Below are positions 39,536-50,173 of a stretch of 64,000 nt of DNA, piece by piece. The stretch covers positions 372,001-436,000 of the forward strand of contig SJRY01000050.1 in assembly GCA_011319805.1 (NCBI GenBank). Reading direction: 5' to 3'. Every line of letters starts with the position of its first letter. The stretch's first letter is position 1. The DNA is from Macrocybe gigantea (taxonomy: Eukaryota; Basidiomycota; Agaricomycetes; Agaricales; Callistosporiaceae). Under the pieces are notes generated by a model. That model had not been told where the DNA came from, searched no databases, and saw only the letters and a program-made list of their open reading frames with translations. The position numbers and the translations under genes were made by a program.

Positions 39536-41807
39536 ATGAGACGCATTCAGATTTTGTTGACCTCCGCTCTCCTCAGCCTTTCGGGAACAGCGGCTGCAGC
39601 ACTGGCAGAGCTGAAGTTACCCGGCCCGGCTTCGCTCCCATCAGACGCGTCGCACGCGCTGCATCCGTCCCTTGCGAGCTTTAGCATCGAGACCGCCTTC
39701 TTTGAAGAGTTTGTAGGCAACACGACCCAGCCGAATGTGCTCACGCGGAACCTGCTCGAGAACTTGAAAGCACGCATGGGAGGTGTTGCTGCAGAGGTCC
39801 GCATCGGCGGGATCACGGCGGATTCAACGTACTGGAACGCCTCGCAGGAAGTGAGCCTGTTCAATTTCATCGACTCCAAGGGTGCGTTGCAGAACACGAC
39901 AATCGGCCCCGGATTCTGGGACTCGGTCAGGCTTCTTCCTGAAGGGACGAAAGTTATTATGAATCTGGTGAGTGGGGAGGAATTGCTTCTTAATGACTCG
40001 CATGTCGATGCACGTGTACGGGGGATGTACTAGGATTTGCAAGACCTGGACTTTCAGGGTGCTTTGGATGTAGCGGAGTCAGCGGTGCGGGGCCTTCCAC
40101 CTGGCCAGCTGGACTTGTTCGAAAGTTCGTAAACCTCCCTTTTGGCTGGTCGCGAAACGTGATTGAACACCTGTGGCAGTTGGAAATGAACCAGATCACT
40201 ATCTCGCGTTCACGCCACAGAATTACACGAAAATTTGGGTGGTGAGATGGTGTCACAATCCAATCACATCGCATATGGTGACGGGTTCATGTTGATATGA
40301 CAGACCTGGGCCAAAAACACCTCGGATGCATTAAACATCACTGTTCCAAAGTTCCAAGTCGCAGCCACGGTGGAGGATCCTCTCTGGCCTTATGATGCGC
40401 CCGGCGCGGCATCGCAGCTCGATTGCGTCAGTGTTTTGGCTGCAGGTGCCAACGAGGACGGCGTCATTAGAAGTTGCAGCGAACATACTTATCAATATAG
40501 CGTATGGAGTCGATTCACGATCCTTTTAAGCGCACATAGTCTCAATCGAGCGTCTAGGTTTGTGATCCTCCTAGAATCGCCGTGGCGACATTGCCCAACT
40601 TGGTGATCTATCCCGCCACTTTAGGATCGCAGTCTTACTGACGGAGGTCGCTTTTCGCAGGTCAATCATACACGGCTGGCCATGTATGTCTTTGTCAGTC
40701 GGGACGAATTCGATCTTCTAATTGAACCATTAAAGGTACCTCGATCTGTGGCAGCCCAGAATCAAGTCGGTCAGGGAACAACTTGGTCCTGACTCTTTCG
40801 TGATCGGTTTGCTGATTTTGCCGTTCGGAAGCGCATATACTCATGAGAGTTTAATGACTGCAGGTGAATACAATTCTGTGTCGTGCTCGGGAAAGAACAA
40901 TGTTAGCAACACATTTGGGCAAGCTCTTTGGTTGGTGCGTGGGTCGGCTGGGCAAGCGGCCTCGACCAATTGACGAGATTGATGAGAACATGTGCAGCTC
41001 GACACGACATTTTATGCTGCATCTCTGAATGTTTCGAGGTTGGTGATGTGCATATATATAAATCTTGGGCGCTGTTCTTGACGGAAACAAAGGATGTATA
41101 TTCATCAAGGAGGTCCACTTGCTCTCCAAAGCAGCACGCAATTGAACCACGGAGGTATGTCCAGAGTGTTTCGATCCTGCACGAAATCACAAGGAGTGTC
41201 CACAAAGGCCTTAGCTTTTACGATCTATGGTAGTTAATGACATGCTTCAGTAAGGCTTACAGACTGACTTTGCTCCTCAATCAGGTATCCGGTACAAAAC
41301 TTAAACGGACCCATTGGAGTGTTTCCTTCGTATTCCGCCTACTTGTTCGTGACGGAGACGCTCGGACCCTCGAAAACATTGCGAATTTCGAACATTTATC
41401 CAGGTCGGCAAGCGAATGGATCAAGCATAACCACAGCGCTGGGCGACACCTCGGCTGGTCAGCTCGTCGCCTACGGATTCTGGGACGATGCCCTGCCGCG
41501 TGGACATCGATTCCCAACAAAACTCGCGTTGCTGAATTTGCAGATATACAACCAGACGCAGATCGCAACAGTACCGCGGCCAGAAGCAACTTTCGACATT
41601 TCGGCATACATGCAGGGTTCTGCCAACAGACCCGTTCGGGTGCGTAGGCTGACGGCTCCCGGGGCAGACGTCAAGGAGGCGAATGTAACGACGTGGGCCG
41701 GCCAGCATTACGCATCGGGCCTGGCGTCGGGGAAATTGGTGGAAGAGCGGGTGCAAGGTGGAAAGATTGTGGTAAAGGCGTCAGAAGCAGCTTTGGTGTT
41801 TCTGTGA
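39536..41807 (+). CDS. Secreted glycoside hydrolase family 79 (beta-glucuronidase-like)
   Basis: Retaining glycosidase acting on glucuronosyl groups of plant or fungal polysaccharides and proteoglycans. Start chosen at 39536, giving the signal peptide MRRIQILLTSALLSLSGTAAAALA; an ATG 33 bases upstream is in frame. Then HPSLASFSIETAFFEEFVGN, AEVRIGGITADSTYW, GFWDSVRLLPEGTKVIMNL, EVGNEPDHYL-type acid/base (VGNEPDHY), CSEHTYQYSVCDPPR, LGPDSFVIGEYNSVSCSG with the nucleophile Glu, TFYAASLNVSRMYIHQGGPL, NGPIGVFPSYSAYLFVTETL and the C-terminal beta-domain FDISAYMQGSANRPVRVRRL to ALVFL, stop at 41807. About ten GT-AG introns. No frame break found. Confidence 0.88.
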
Positions 41808-41935
41808 CGTGTTTGGCTAGAAAAGTGATAAACAAATAAGATTGGATTCGAGCACATTCCATCCGCGCCCTTATATAGATTTGAGATGCTCGATACCATC
41901 AGCAACAGAAACTGTAGCCGTCTCGAAGCATTGAC

Positions 41936-43475
41936 ATGGCTGCTCCGTCTACTGAACGTCCAATCACCTTTTTCGACATCACCATAGCGGGGAAGCCCGC
42001 GGGCAGGATCATCTTTTCTCTCTACTCTGATCTCGTCCCGAAGACTGCTGAAAACTTCCGTACGTACTATAGAAATATCGAGGTATAAGGCATGATGTCG
42101 ATGCGTCTCCCCCTGAAAGGCGCGCTATGCACGGGCGAAAAGGGCGTAGGAAAGTCTGGCAAGCCTCTATGGTACAAAGGATCTGGATTCCATCGGGTCA
42201 TCAAATCGTGCGTACGCGTTTAGGGCATTCGAGCTGCCGTTGATTGTTTTGTTCAGATTCATGTGCCAGGGCGGTGATTTTACCGCAGGAAATGGTGCTG
42301 TCCAACTCACGGCTTTCTTTTTCGCAACGTGATTAATGATCGATGTATTGGACAGGCACTGGAGGTGAATCCATCTATGGAGAGAAATTTGAGGACGAGG
42401 CTTTCCCCGTGAAGCACTCCAAGCCATTCCTGCTCTCCATGGTTCGCACTTGTTCTGTTGCATGCGGCTTTTCGCGTTCACAAACTGATTGTTTTTCTAA
42501 ACAGGCTAACGCAGGCAAAGACACAAACGGGTCACAGTTCTTCATCACGGTGAATTCGACGCCCCACCTGGACGACAAACACGTCGTGTTTGGAGAAGTT
42601 ATTAGAGGCAAATCAGTCGGTAGGAGGTCTTCGAACCGACTGGTGACGGAAAAGACGCATACATTCATGATCAAACTTAGTTCGTGCCATTGAAAACTAT
42701 CCGACTACAAGCGGCGATGTGCCGAAGGCCCCGATCGTCATCGCCGACTGTGGTGTCCTCTCGCCCGATGATCCATCCGTAACAGAGCCTTACGTTGGCC
42801 TGGACGGCGACCCATACGATGATTACCCGGCCGACGACTCCCGCGACACGTCGAAACCCGAAGTCGCACTCCTATGCGCCCGTGACATCCGGGAAATGGG
42901 GAATAAACTTTACAAAGAGGGTCAGCTCGAGGCTGCGTTGAACAAATACCAGAGTATGTAACTTAATTTACCCCAGTGTGTGATAAATCTGACCTTGGTC
43001 ACCGACTCAAGAGTCTCTTCGCTACCTTGATATGCACACCGAACTGCCTGAAGATGCGCCACCGGAATTGAAGGACTCGTACCTGGCGCTCAAGGCACCG
43101 CTCCTCCTCAACTCGGCTCTTGCAGCCGTTCGCATCACCCCAACAACGCAAGAAAACGCAGAGACCGCCATAGCGAGCGCGACTCGCGCTTTGGACATGG
43201 AACTCAACAATTCCGACACAGGTCGCGTCACGTCGCTTTGCCTGACTGATCAAGCTTGCTGATTAATTTTCCGCTTTGCAGCAAAAGCCCATTACCGCCG
43301 TGCGCTTGCGAAGCAAATTTTGAACGACGATGACAATGCGGAGGAGGACCTTATCGAGGCCAGTAAGCTGGTTCCAGAAGACCAAGCCATCGCGTCGGAG
43401 CTGGCAAAACTCAGGCAGCGCAAAAAGGAGAAGCGGGAGAAGGAAAGGAAAGCATACAAGAAGCTCTTTGCTTAA
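41936..43475 (+). CDS. CPR6: Cyclophilin-40 (peptidyl-prolyl isomerase D, TPR co-chaperone)
   Basis: Hsp90 co-chaperone with PPIase activity. Start [20 protein letters not shown] at 41936. Cyclophilin domain: [55 protein letters not shown] (catalytic Arg), [53 protein letters not shown]. Linker [23 protein letters not shown] domain: [72 protein letters not shown] and a basic tail [17 protein letters not shown] with TAA at 43473-43475. About nine exons, all GT-AG. Typical length for the family (about 370 aa). Frame intact. Confidence 0.93.
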
Positions 43476-43747
43476 CCCGCTCGCGATATTTATGATATCC
43501 TTCATTGCCATCTTGCAAATTTAAAAGTGTAGATATAAATCAAGTCTGTTACCGTGAGGTGAAGTAAGAACATCTTTAGCTTCTTAGGCGACAAGCCACG
43601 AAGTCGATGCGTCCGGCCACCTCTTCCTCGGTGCCGTTATAATACACATATGCATACAAGGAATCGTATAGAGATGAGCAGGTACTGTACTTGTGCAGAC
43701 ATAAACCTCGTCCAACTTTACTCTTTTCTCCGGTACGCGCTCCTAAG

Positions 43748-44509
43748 CTATAATGTTGCACCGCATACTAAGCACTCCTCATGAGTGTCGGCGCTGTGAG
43801 TTGAATCAGTCTCTTTTGATAATTTGTAGGAAATACGCGGCCGACTTACAACATGCAGAGAAATCCGATCGGGAAGAGCAGCTGTGCGGTGGACAAGTCG
43901 TCGGCACCCGTTCCAGATGAGCTCGAATCGAAAGGGCTTACCACTGCTGCGACGATCCCGGCAACGCCGTACCGCGTTTTCCGAGTCCCATGCAACCCCT
44001 GCGCACACCGTGCTAGCACTGAGAGCAAAAATTCGAAGAGAAGGGACAATTCTCTTTGTTTCATATTCAACGACGTCGAGGCAGCGGGAGTATTAGAGAT
44101 GTAGCCGGAACTCACGTTGTGCATGCGTCGACACGGTGGCGGTCATCGTCTGTGAGTTTGTCTGAGGAGGCACGAGAATGACCGTCCCAGGCGGAAGCGT
44201 CGACACATCGATGCCGCCCAGCGTTACACTGCTCCCACCTCCACCGAGGTTGCCACCACCAGGACTCAGGACTTGCACGCCGTTGCTTGTCGAGTTGCTT
44301 GGCGACGGGGCGTATTGGTGCTGCAAGCCCGAGGACGATGATGAGGCTATCGGCGGGGGGTAGTTCGAGAGGGGTGCCGAGCTTTGGCTTGACGGTGCGT
44401 AGTAACTCGGCGGCGGGGACTTGACAATGGAGCCATCCCCAGTGCGCGAATATATCTGAGAAATGTCGGTCGTGGTTTGGGCGACATCTTCAGCTCTGAG
44501 CACGACCAT
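43748..44509 (-). CDS. BRI3-like small membrane protein, copy 1
   Basis: Start MVVLRAEDVAQTTTDISQIY at 44509. A Pro/Ser/Gly-rich N-terminal half contains SPPPSYYAPSS, a PPxY WW-domain ligand, and ends VILVPPQTNSQTMTATVSTHAQ. After an intron: LARCAQGLHGTRKTRYGVAG, then IVAAV|LLFPIGFLCMF, a membrane segment split by an intron, then ADTHEECLVCGATL with the stop at 43748. The order PPxY, Cys pair, hydrophobic LLFPIGFLC, and terminal CxxC-GA matches animal brain protein I3 (BRI3), whose end is FPFGFxCCFALRKRRCPNCGATF. BRI3 proteins sit in lysosome-related membranes; the role in fungi is unknown. Paralogue of the gene at 46369-47189. Confidence 0.7.
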
Positions 44510-45539
44510 TCCAATTTTGCAAACTGTCTCAAATTATTTCCCTGCTCCTTTTCGGTTCGGTTCGGTCGAGGATACAAGGTTAGTCCAGGACAGGATTTCC
44601 TTGGAAGAGAATGAACTGGGGTATGAAAAGAGGAACGACGCTGACCAGTGGTATAACGAGTCGAAGGCGATGCCCGACCGTCCGAAGACGAGTTCCAATG
44701 AGTGCTATTCTAATCGCTCGTTCAGCCCCATAAAAACTCGTTTGATGATCTAGGCCGCACTGCATATCTTCAAGATTGACTGACCTGACAAAATGATGGG
44801 GAATATATTTGGTCTCTGAACTCATCGCCACCAGAAGACGGAGGACGCGTCCAATCAAATACATGTATATACGTGGCACACATACGTGCGCAGCCAGGGG
44901 AACACGTTGTCAAGAAGATCACATCATGTCGAGACAATCTGCCTAGCGAAGACGAAAAGGAAAGAAAAGAAAAAATCTGTGTTTAACACTCGTTTCGACA
45001 AGGCTTTACTCGGAAATTAGAAAAATCCGACGAATCCTTCGGCGACATGCCGCCGACAAACCATCTGCTGGTTCAATTGTCTACTTGACCACATGCGTAT
45101 CGGAACGGCACGTCAAAATCGGCAGGTGATTCGCATACGTCGTCCAGCGCCCGAACAGCCTCAGATCGTCATCCTGCTGTGGGCTGAGAGCTGCTGAACA
45201 AATTCGAAGAATTCTGAATTCTTGCGCAGCAGATCATGCTGGTAGGAGTGCCTTCCCATCACTTTCGCTGGCGATAACGGAAATGCTGTTCATTTCCTTC
45301 GCATGCCTTGTCGAGCTGATCGGCTAAAGCTCTGCTCAAACCTTCGATTGAATGCCTTGCAAGGTCCTAGATCATGGGCAAAGGAAAAAAGACAAAACAA
45401 CTAACCCGAGACGTTGCAGTTTATTTCAAGCCTTTTTTGGCCACGGTTTAACCTTCTGTCTGCACTCTGCACACTCTTGTTACACACCTGCTCTAAGAAT
45501 TAGTCAGACACCGAACTAGATACAATTAATGAATCGAGA
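44510..45539. other. Intergenic between BRI3-like copy 1 and the relic
   Basis: About 1.0 kb. It holds the copy-1 promoter (pyrimidine-rich on the minus strand, TTCGGTTCGGTTCGG near 44550). No gene recognised in the rest. Confidence 0.4.
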
Positions 45540-45750
45540 TAGCGCATAACATACACAGGAAGCCGACGGGAAAGAAGATCTGCGAGGAGAACAAGGACAT
45601 TGGAGCAGGATAAAATGAAAAACGACAGGAATAACACGGTTGTGCGCACCGCGTCATAATTCGTAGAAGCGCCAAGGGTAGGAGTAGCATGCCATGGAAG
45701 GGGGCCTGAAGGCTGGTAATGCAATTCGACTGCCGGAGCTTCAGTGGCCA
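45540..45750 (-). pseudogene. Decayed third BRI3-like copy
   Basis: A minus-strand remnant of the BRI3-like family. In one frame it reads TRCAQPCYSCR (compare ARCAQGLHG) near 45655-45625, then an intron-like stretch ending TCGCAG, and IFFPVGFLCMLC (45586-45550), almost identical to the membrane exon of copies 1 and 2. The CxxC-GA last exon and a Pro-rich N-terminal exon with PPxY are not found; an ORF start MATEAPAVELHYQ lies at 45750. It could be a fast-evolving gene instead of a pseudogene, but the missing terminal motif argues against this. Confidence 0.6.
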
Positions 45751-46368
45751 TCGGTTGAGTGGACGTTGATGCGGTGATAATATACTGCCCTTTTAGAGGC
45801 AGCCATTCACAATGCAGAGCAGCCACATGGATGAATGGGATGGAAGGAGAGCCACTGTATGAGCAGAACACTGAGTAGCGAAGATCTTGAATGACATCCG
45901 AGTGTGAAGCCGCGGAAGAAGGGCACCCTTTCTACACGACGTGAGGGACATGTATACAGTTAGTCACTGTGGCTAACAACCGCGAAAAGTGTTGATTCAA
46001 AACTTGCTGGGGAGGTACAATGGTATTGAGCGTTCGTAGCAAGAGTCACAAAGGCACTCGTCCGATAGGCTGATTATTCGTACCTCCGAGACTAGAATTC
46101 AGCACGTACTTGCTCCCGCAAGTACCGGTACAACATTTGTGCACTTGACGTCGGAATATACCATTCATCGATCACCACGGGTCTGTGTGCGCTCATGAGG
46201 GCCACTATTGTGACAGCTCTTCCGAGTCAATGATTATGACATTCATCACCATCAGAGACACTTGGGTATATCACATAAATGTCAGTAAGGGAAAGACAGG
46301 GAAGAGAATATAGGAGTCGAGACGGATACTACGATAAATATTGAGATCATGATGGTGTCGTCATGATT
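45751..46368. other. Intergenic
   Basis: About 620 bases between the relic and BRI3-like copy 2. No feature recognised. Confidence 0.4.
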
Positions 46369-47189
46369 CTAACCAAATCTTTGTCCACAAACTGTACATT
46401 CTTCATAGACATCGGCACTACAAAACCATCAGAGCGCCCAGGTAATGACATGACGCGGGTGAGAGACTCACAACAAGCACAAGAGACCGATAGGGAAGAA
46501 GATCTGCAGTGCAAGGTGACATTCCACAAAAGACAAATACAAGAAAAGATAATACGAACGATGGCCATTATAACTCCAAATACACCGTATTGTTTGCGCC
46601 GGTAACCATGCAAGCCCTGCGCACACCGTGCCAATGCTTTGCGGCAAGTGCGCGATGGGACAGGTTCAGGACGAGACTATCTTCCGATGAAGCTAACCAA
46701 ATTGTCACCTTCAGCCCTGAGATCAGTCGTCTGGGTTGTTGGGGCAGCCTGATTTGCAACTATGACGAATGGAACTTGCTGCGGGACACCCGCTTGCGGG
46801 TGGGCAGCGTACATCATTGGCTGGCCGGGTACTGTTCCCGGTTGCTGTGGTGGATATGTCGGAGCGTATGTTTGTGTGGTCACTCCAGCGGTCGCGATAG
46901 TAGAGGGTGATCCAGGAATGAGATAGACGGGAGACGTCGGCGAGACCATCGGAGCCGTCATGCCTTGTGGTGGAGGGCCATGGTTTGGAGAATCACCTGC
47001 ATAACTAGGTGGGAGATGGCTCTGTGAAGCTTTCGAGGACAGCGTCGATGGTTGCACAGGCTCTGGGAGAGCTACAGCTGGTGGAAGGAAGTCGCTCTGT
47101 TGATCTGCGTGCTGTGCGTTCAACGCTGGTGTCCCTGAGTGTGGTGCGGCCATAGGTGATGTGGAAAGAAAGATGACAGGGGTTGTCAT
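46369..47189 (-). CDS. BRI3-like small membrane protein, copy 2
   Basis: Start MTTPVIFLSTSPMAAPHSG at 47189 (or MAAPHSG, 12 codons later). The N-terminal half is Pro/Gln/Ser-rich with SHLPPSYAGDSP, a PPxY motif, and VPFVIVANQAAPTTQTTDLR. After an intron: ALARCAQGLHGYRRKQYGVF, GVIMAI|IFFPIGLLCLF (membrane segment across an intron), then ADVYEECTVCGQRFG with TAG at 46369-46371. It shares exon layout with copy 1: introns before LARCAQG, before the FFPIG exon and before ADxxEEC. The terminal CxxCG pair and PPxY suggest a small endolysosomal membrane protein handled by a NEDD4/Rsp5-type ligase, which is inference. Confidence 0.7.
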
Positions 47190-48624
47190 GCGTCCTTTTA
47201 TAAAACGAGAGACTGGAAGATGATAAGGTTCGTGTGCAAGTCAATTGGAATGTCAAACCAATAGATGCAGCGCTGGTAGCACAGACATTTGACAGACTAA
47301 TTTTTTTTCTATTAATGTCCATTCGAGGCGTGGCCTCATGTCGGACCTAGTAGCACCCTCGGTCAGGTATGCCACGATAGGCTGAGCCCTCGCACAATCC
47401 CCGACAGACTAATACCGGGGCATCCTGTTTCAGGATGAAAAGCCAGCCGCCGTTGTTGAGAGTGTTCTCTGTCATCTTGAGGGGGAGAACGTGAGTGCTC
47501 AGCATAGGATTTGCAGAGTGAATAATTGGAGATAAATCGACGAGTTCAACGAAAGCGTTAGCTTGAACATCTGAGATACACACGTGATGTACCCACTGTC
47601 GACCAACCATCCCGCCAAGAGCGGAAAACGGGCATGCATTCATCCAGCCTCGAAGCGTTTGAGCTTTGGGGGAAGAATTTTCTACGAAGTACCGATGCTT
47701 GCAACGGACAAAACTATACATCGAAGAAGACTTTGGTATGTGAGGGCAGAAACACGCATCTAGAGTGCGTAAAAAAAAGAAAGAAACAGACAGCGCGTTA
47801 CATTGCCCATGCCCAACACCTGTTCGTCGCCGTTGTCTTCACTGCTCTTGTCTTACTGGCCAGATTTCTCGTGAGTAGATATTTCTTCAGGGTAGCAAGC
47901 AGGGTTGGAAGAGAACTCAGAAACATTGATCTCGTCTTGAGACTTAGCATCCCCAGACTGTAGAAGGGATGTAGTGCTTGTGCTACTAGCACCCTCATGC
48001 GCACCAATGCTGAACGTCTTTCAGCACATTACGTGAATAGTAGGATCTCTTTACTTCAATAATAAATTGAGTCTCATTTGCTGAATGCATTTGTTCGAAG
48101 CGATTTCATTGTTCAACCGCGACACTATTAGCTAGCATTTCAAAATATTCAGCTACTTCTGACGATGCTCAAAAGATTTTAGTACAAACTCTGCAATGTT
48201 CTACATTGCAGTCATGCGGTGCTGACACTAGTGTGCCATAGCAGTTCGTTAGATAGACCTTTGCTGATGTTATGGACACCCGCAGAGAGATCAAACTCAG
48301 CCATGACAGGCACGTTTTCGCCAAATTCCCTGCATTGGTACAGACTCTGAACATTTTGGAACCGGAAATATACATGATGACTCGCCCACTGCTCAGACCT
48401 TTCCCCAATGCAGCGTCATGGGGCCAATCGCTCAATAGGTGTTGTCCAGTCGCATTTGAAGGAGGTGATTGAGCATTTGAAATTTGCAACTTGAGAGTCG
48501 ATCAAAACGCGGGGAACAACGTTGCCGAGTAAGCCGGTAACTTCAAGGCTCAAGCAGTCCAACTCGCCCGGGTACCGCTTGGGACTCACTCCAAACACGC
48601 ATCTTCAGCAAGAATAACCACACC
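47190..48624. other. Intergenic with one orphan ORF
   Basis: About 1.4 kb. The left part is the promoter of BRI3-like copy 2. A 124-codon minus ORF at 47347-47721 reads like protein but has no known match to me (listed separately). 48000-48620 shows nothing supportable. Confidence 0.4.
47347..47721 (-). CDS. Orphan ORF, unrecognised
   Basis: 124 codons, MYSFVRCKHRYFV to GIPDRGCY. The stretch QWVHHVCISDVQANAFVELV and MLSTHVLPLKMTENTLNNGG has a balanced composition and no low-complexity bias, so it could be an exon of a small gene or a fragment of a larger decayed one. No domain, signal peptide or partner exon seen. Could be chance. Confidence 0.25.
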   Translation of the reverse strand: MYSFVRCKHRYFVENSSPKAQTLRGWMNACPFSALGGMVGRQWVHHVCISDVQANAFVELVDLSPIIHSANPMLSTHVLPLKMTENTLNNGGWLFILKQDAPVLVCRGLCEGSAYRGIPDRGCY

Positions 48625-49977
48625 ATGTCGCCCGCAGACCTTCAAAAGCAGTGGATTCACTTTGCCAGACCGCCCAGTACGTTCGTTTGTGACAAGCTGT
48701 GTCTTGCCAGTGTTGATTGTGTCGTATGGCGGGCGCTTTTGCGCCGAACACTAGGTGTCATGGAATAAGAGAGACCTCCTGCTTATTCGATCGGCATTGG
48801 CGCGAAGAACAATGATTTTCCGTTCATCTACGGCGAGTCTCTCTTCTCTTAGGTCCTAAAGTTGCTGCTGAACATTTCGGCAGAGCTTGGTGAGTCCGTC
48901 ACGGCGCGGTCTAGATTCCAGCTTTCACGAATTGACTTCGTGATCAAGACAAGTCGTTTTCTGCTTTTCCTACATACCCTGTCGTGTTGCAGTTCAAGGG
49001 AGATGAGCACGATGTGAATCTGTTCGCCGAGCGCATCAAGGGGAGACCATTACCTGGATTGCCACCTTTGGATCCGAACAGGATGGTAATTATCTAGCCA
49101 TGTTTCTTTCCCTGCTTTCAGTTCAATCATCGTGTTGTACAGGTCCACGGCACCCAGTCCATCGAGATCCTGAGGGATCTTCCCTTGGTAAGCGGTCCCG
49201 GCTGGAAGTGGACGACGCGTTACACTGGGGTCGCCGAAAACAGTATGCACAATTCCACCATTCAAATCCAATGAATCTTTCACAGGGCTACGACAGAGAG
49301 CGGCATTATCCTGACGACCGAGAATCTTTTGGTCGACCCGCACGCACGCCCTATGCTAAACTCTATGTGCGTTCTCGAAACCGTCCCTTTTCACCCTAAA
49401 TTGAGCCATCCGTCATGCAGAGCTCTTCGTTCAATCTCGGGGCAAAGGCAACAGGGGACAGATTCTCCAAGTTCATTGCGGGACCTCCGCAAGCCAAGCC
49501 TATTCCGAAAGACCGCAAGCCAGATTGGTCTGTCAAGGACCAGACAACCACGGAACAAGCTATCACCTACCGGCTTAGCGGCGACTACAACCCTCTCCAT
49601 ATCGGTTAGCTCCACGTCCTTTGCTGTGTTTTTTTTTTTGTCATGATCCAGGGTAGTTTGAGTCTGACCACTACCTAACAGACCCAAGGATTGGCCAGGC
49701 GGCTGGTTTCGGCGGCGTCATCCTTCACGGCCTTTCGACGTTTGGTTTTGCAGCTCGTGCCGTCGTCAAAGTTGTCGGAGGCAATGATCCCAAGTCGCTC
49801 AAACTTTTCGGTGTCAGGTTCACTTCCCCTGTCAAGCCAGGCGATGGGCTCGAAACTGAGATCTGGGAAGTCGGACCCGGACCTGCCGGCACGACTGAAG
49901 TTACTTTCCAGACAAGGAACACCACGACAGGCAAGGTTAGTGATCGTGCGCTGCTTCGGCGAACGCTCATTCATATG

Positions 49978-50010
<33 letters not shown>

Positions 50011-50076
50011 GATGCAAAGGTTGTACTCGGTAGTGGCGTCGCGTATGTCAAAAAAGCAGGGCAGGCGAAACTGTAA
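48625..50076 (+). CDS. Peroxisomal MaoC-type (3R)-enoyl-CoA hydratase (frame breaks near 5' end)
   Basis: Hydratase-2 step of peroxisomal beta-oxidation, the hydratase part of MFE-2 as a separate protein. Start MSPADLQK at 48625. Motifs: VSWNKRDLLL, YSIGIGAKNNDFPFIYG, FKGDEHDVNLFAERIKGRPL, VHGTQSIEILRDLPLVSGPG, TTENLLVDPHARPYAKLY, SFNLGAKATGDRFSKFI, the active site YRLSGDYNPLHIDPRIGQAA with GFGGVILHGLSTFGFA, then GVRFTSPVKPGDGLETE and VAYVKKAGQAKL with TAA at 50074-50076. C-terminal AKL is a PTS1 peroxisome signal. Three single bases are missing by comparison with the expected reading: an A run at 48641, GG near 48649 and TT near 48790 (LLL-Y). A 27-base T run lies in the last intron. Convergent with BBOX. 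Confidence 0.85.
49978..50004. repeat. T27 homopolymer in an intron
   Basis: 27 consecutive T in the last MaoC intron, downstream of its GT donor. Length is likely unreliable in the assembly. Confidence 0.9.
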
Positions 50077-50173
50077 TCCACACATACACATATGGTAATG
50101 TTATATGCAATCCACCGTTTTCAGCACAGATATGCATTATTCCTTGCCCTGCGATTTCTACGAACGTGAACGT

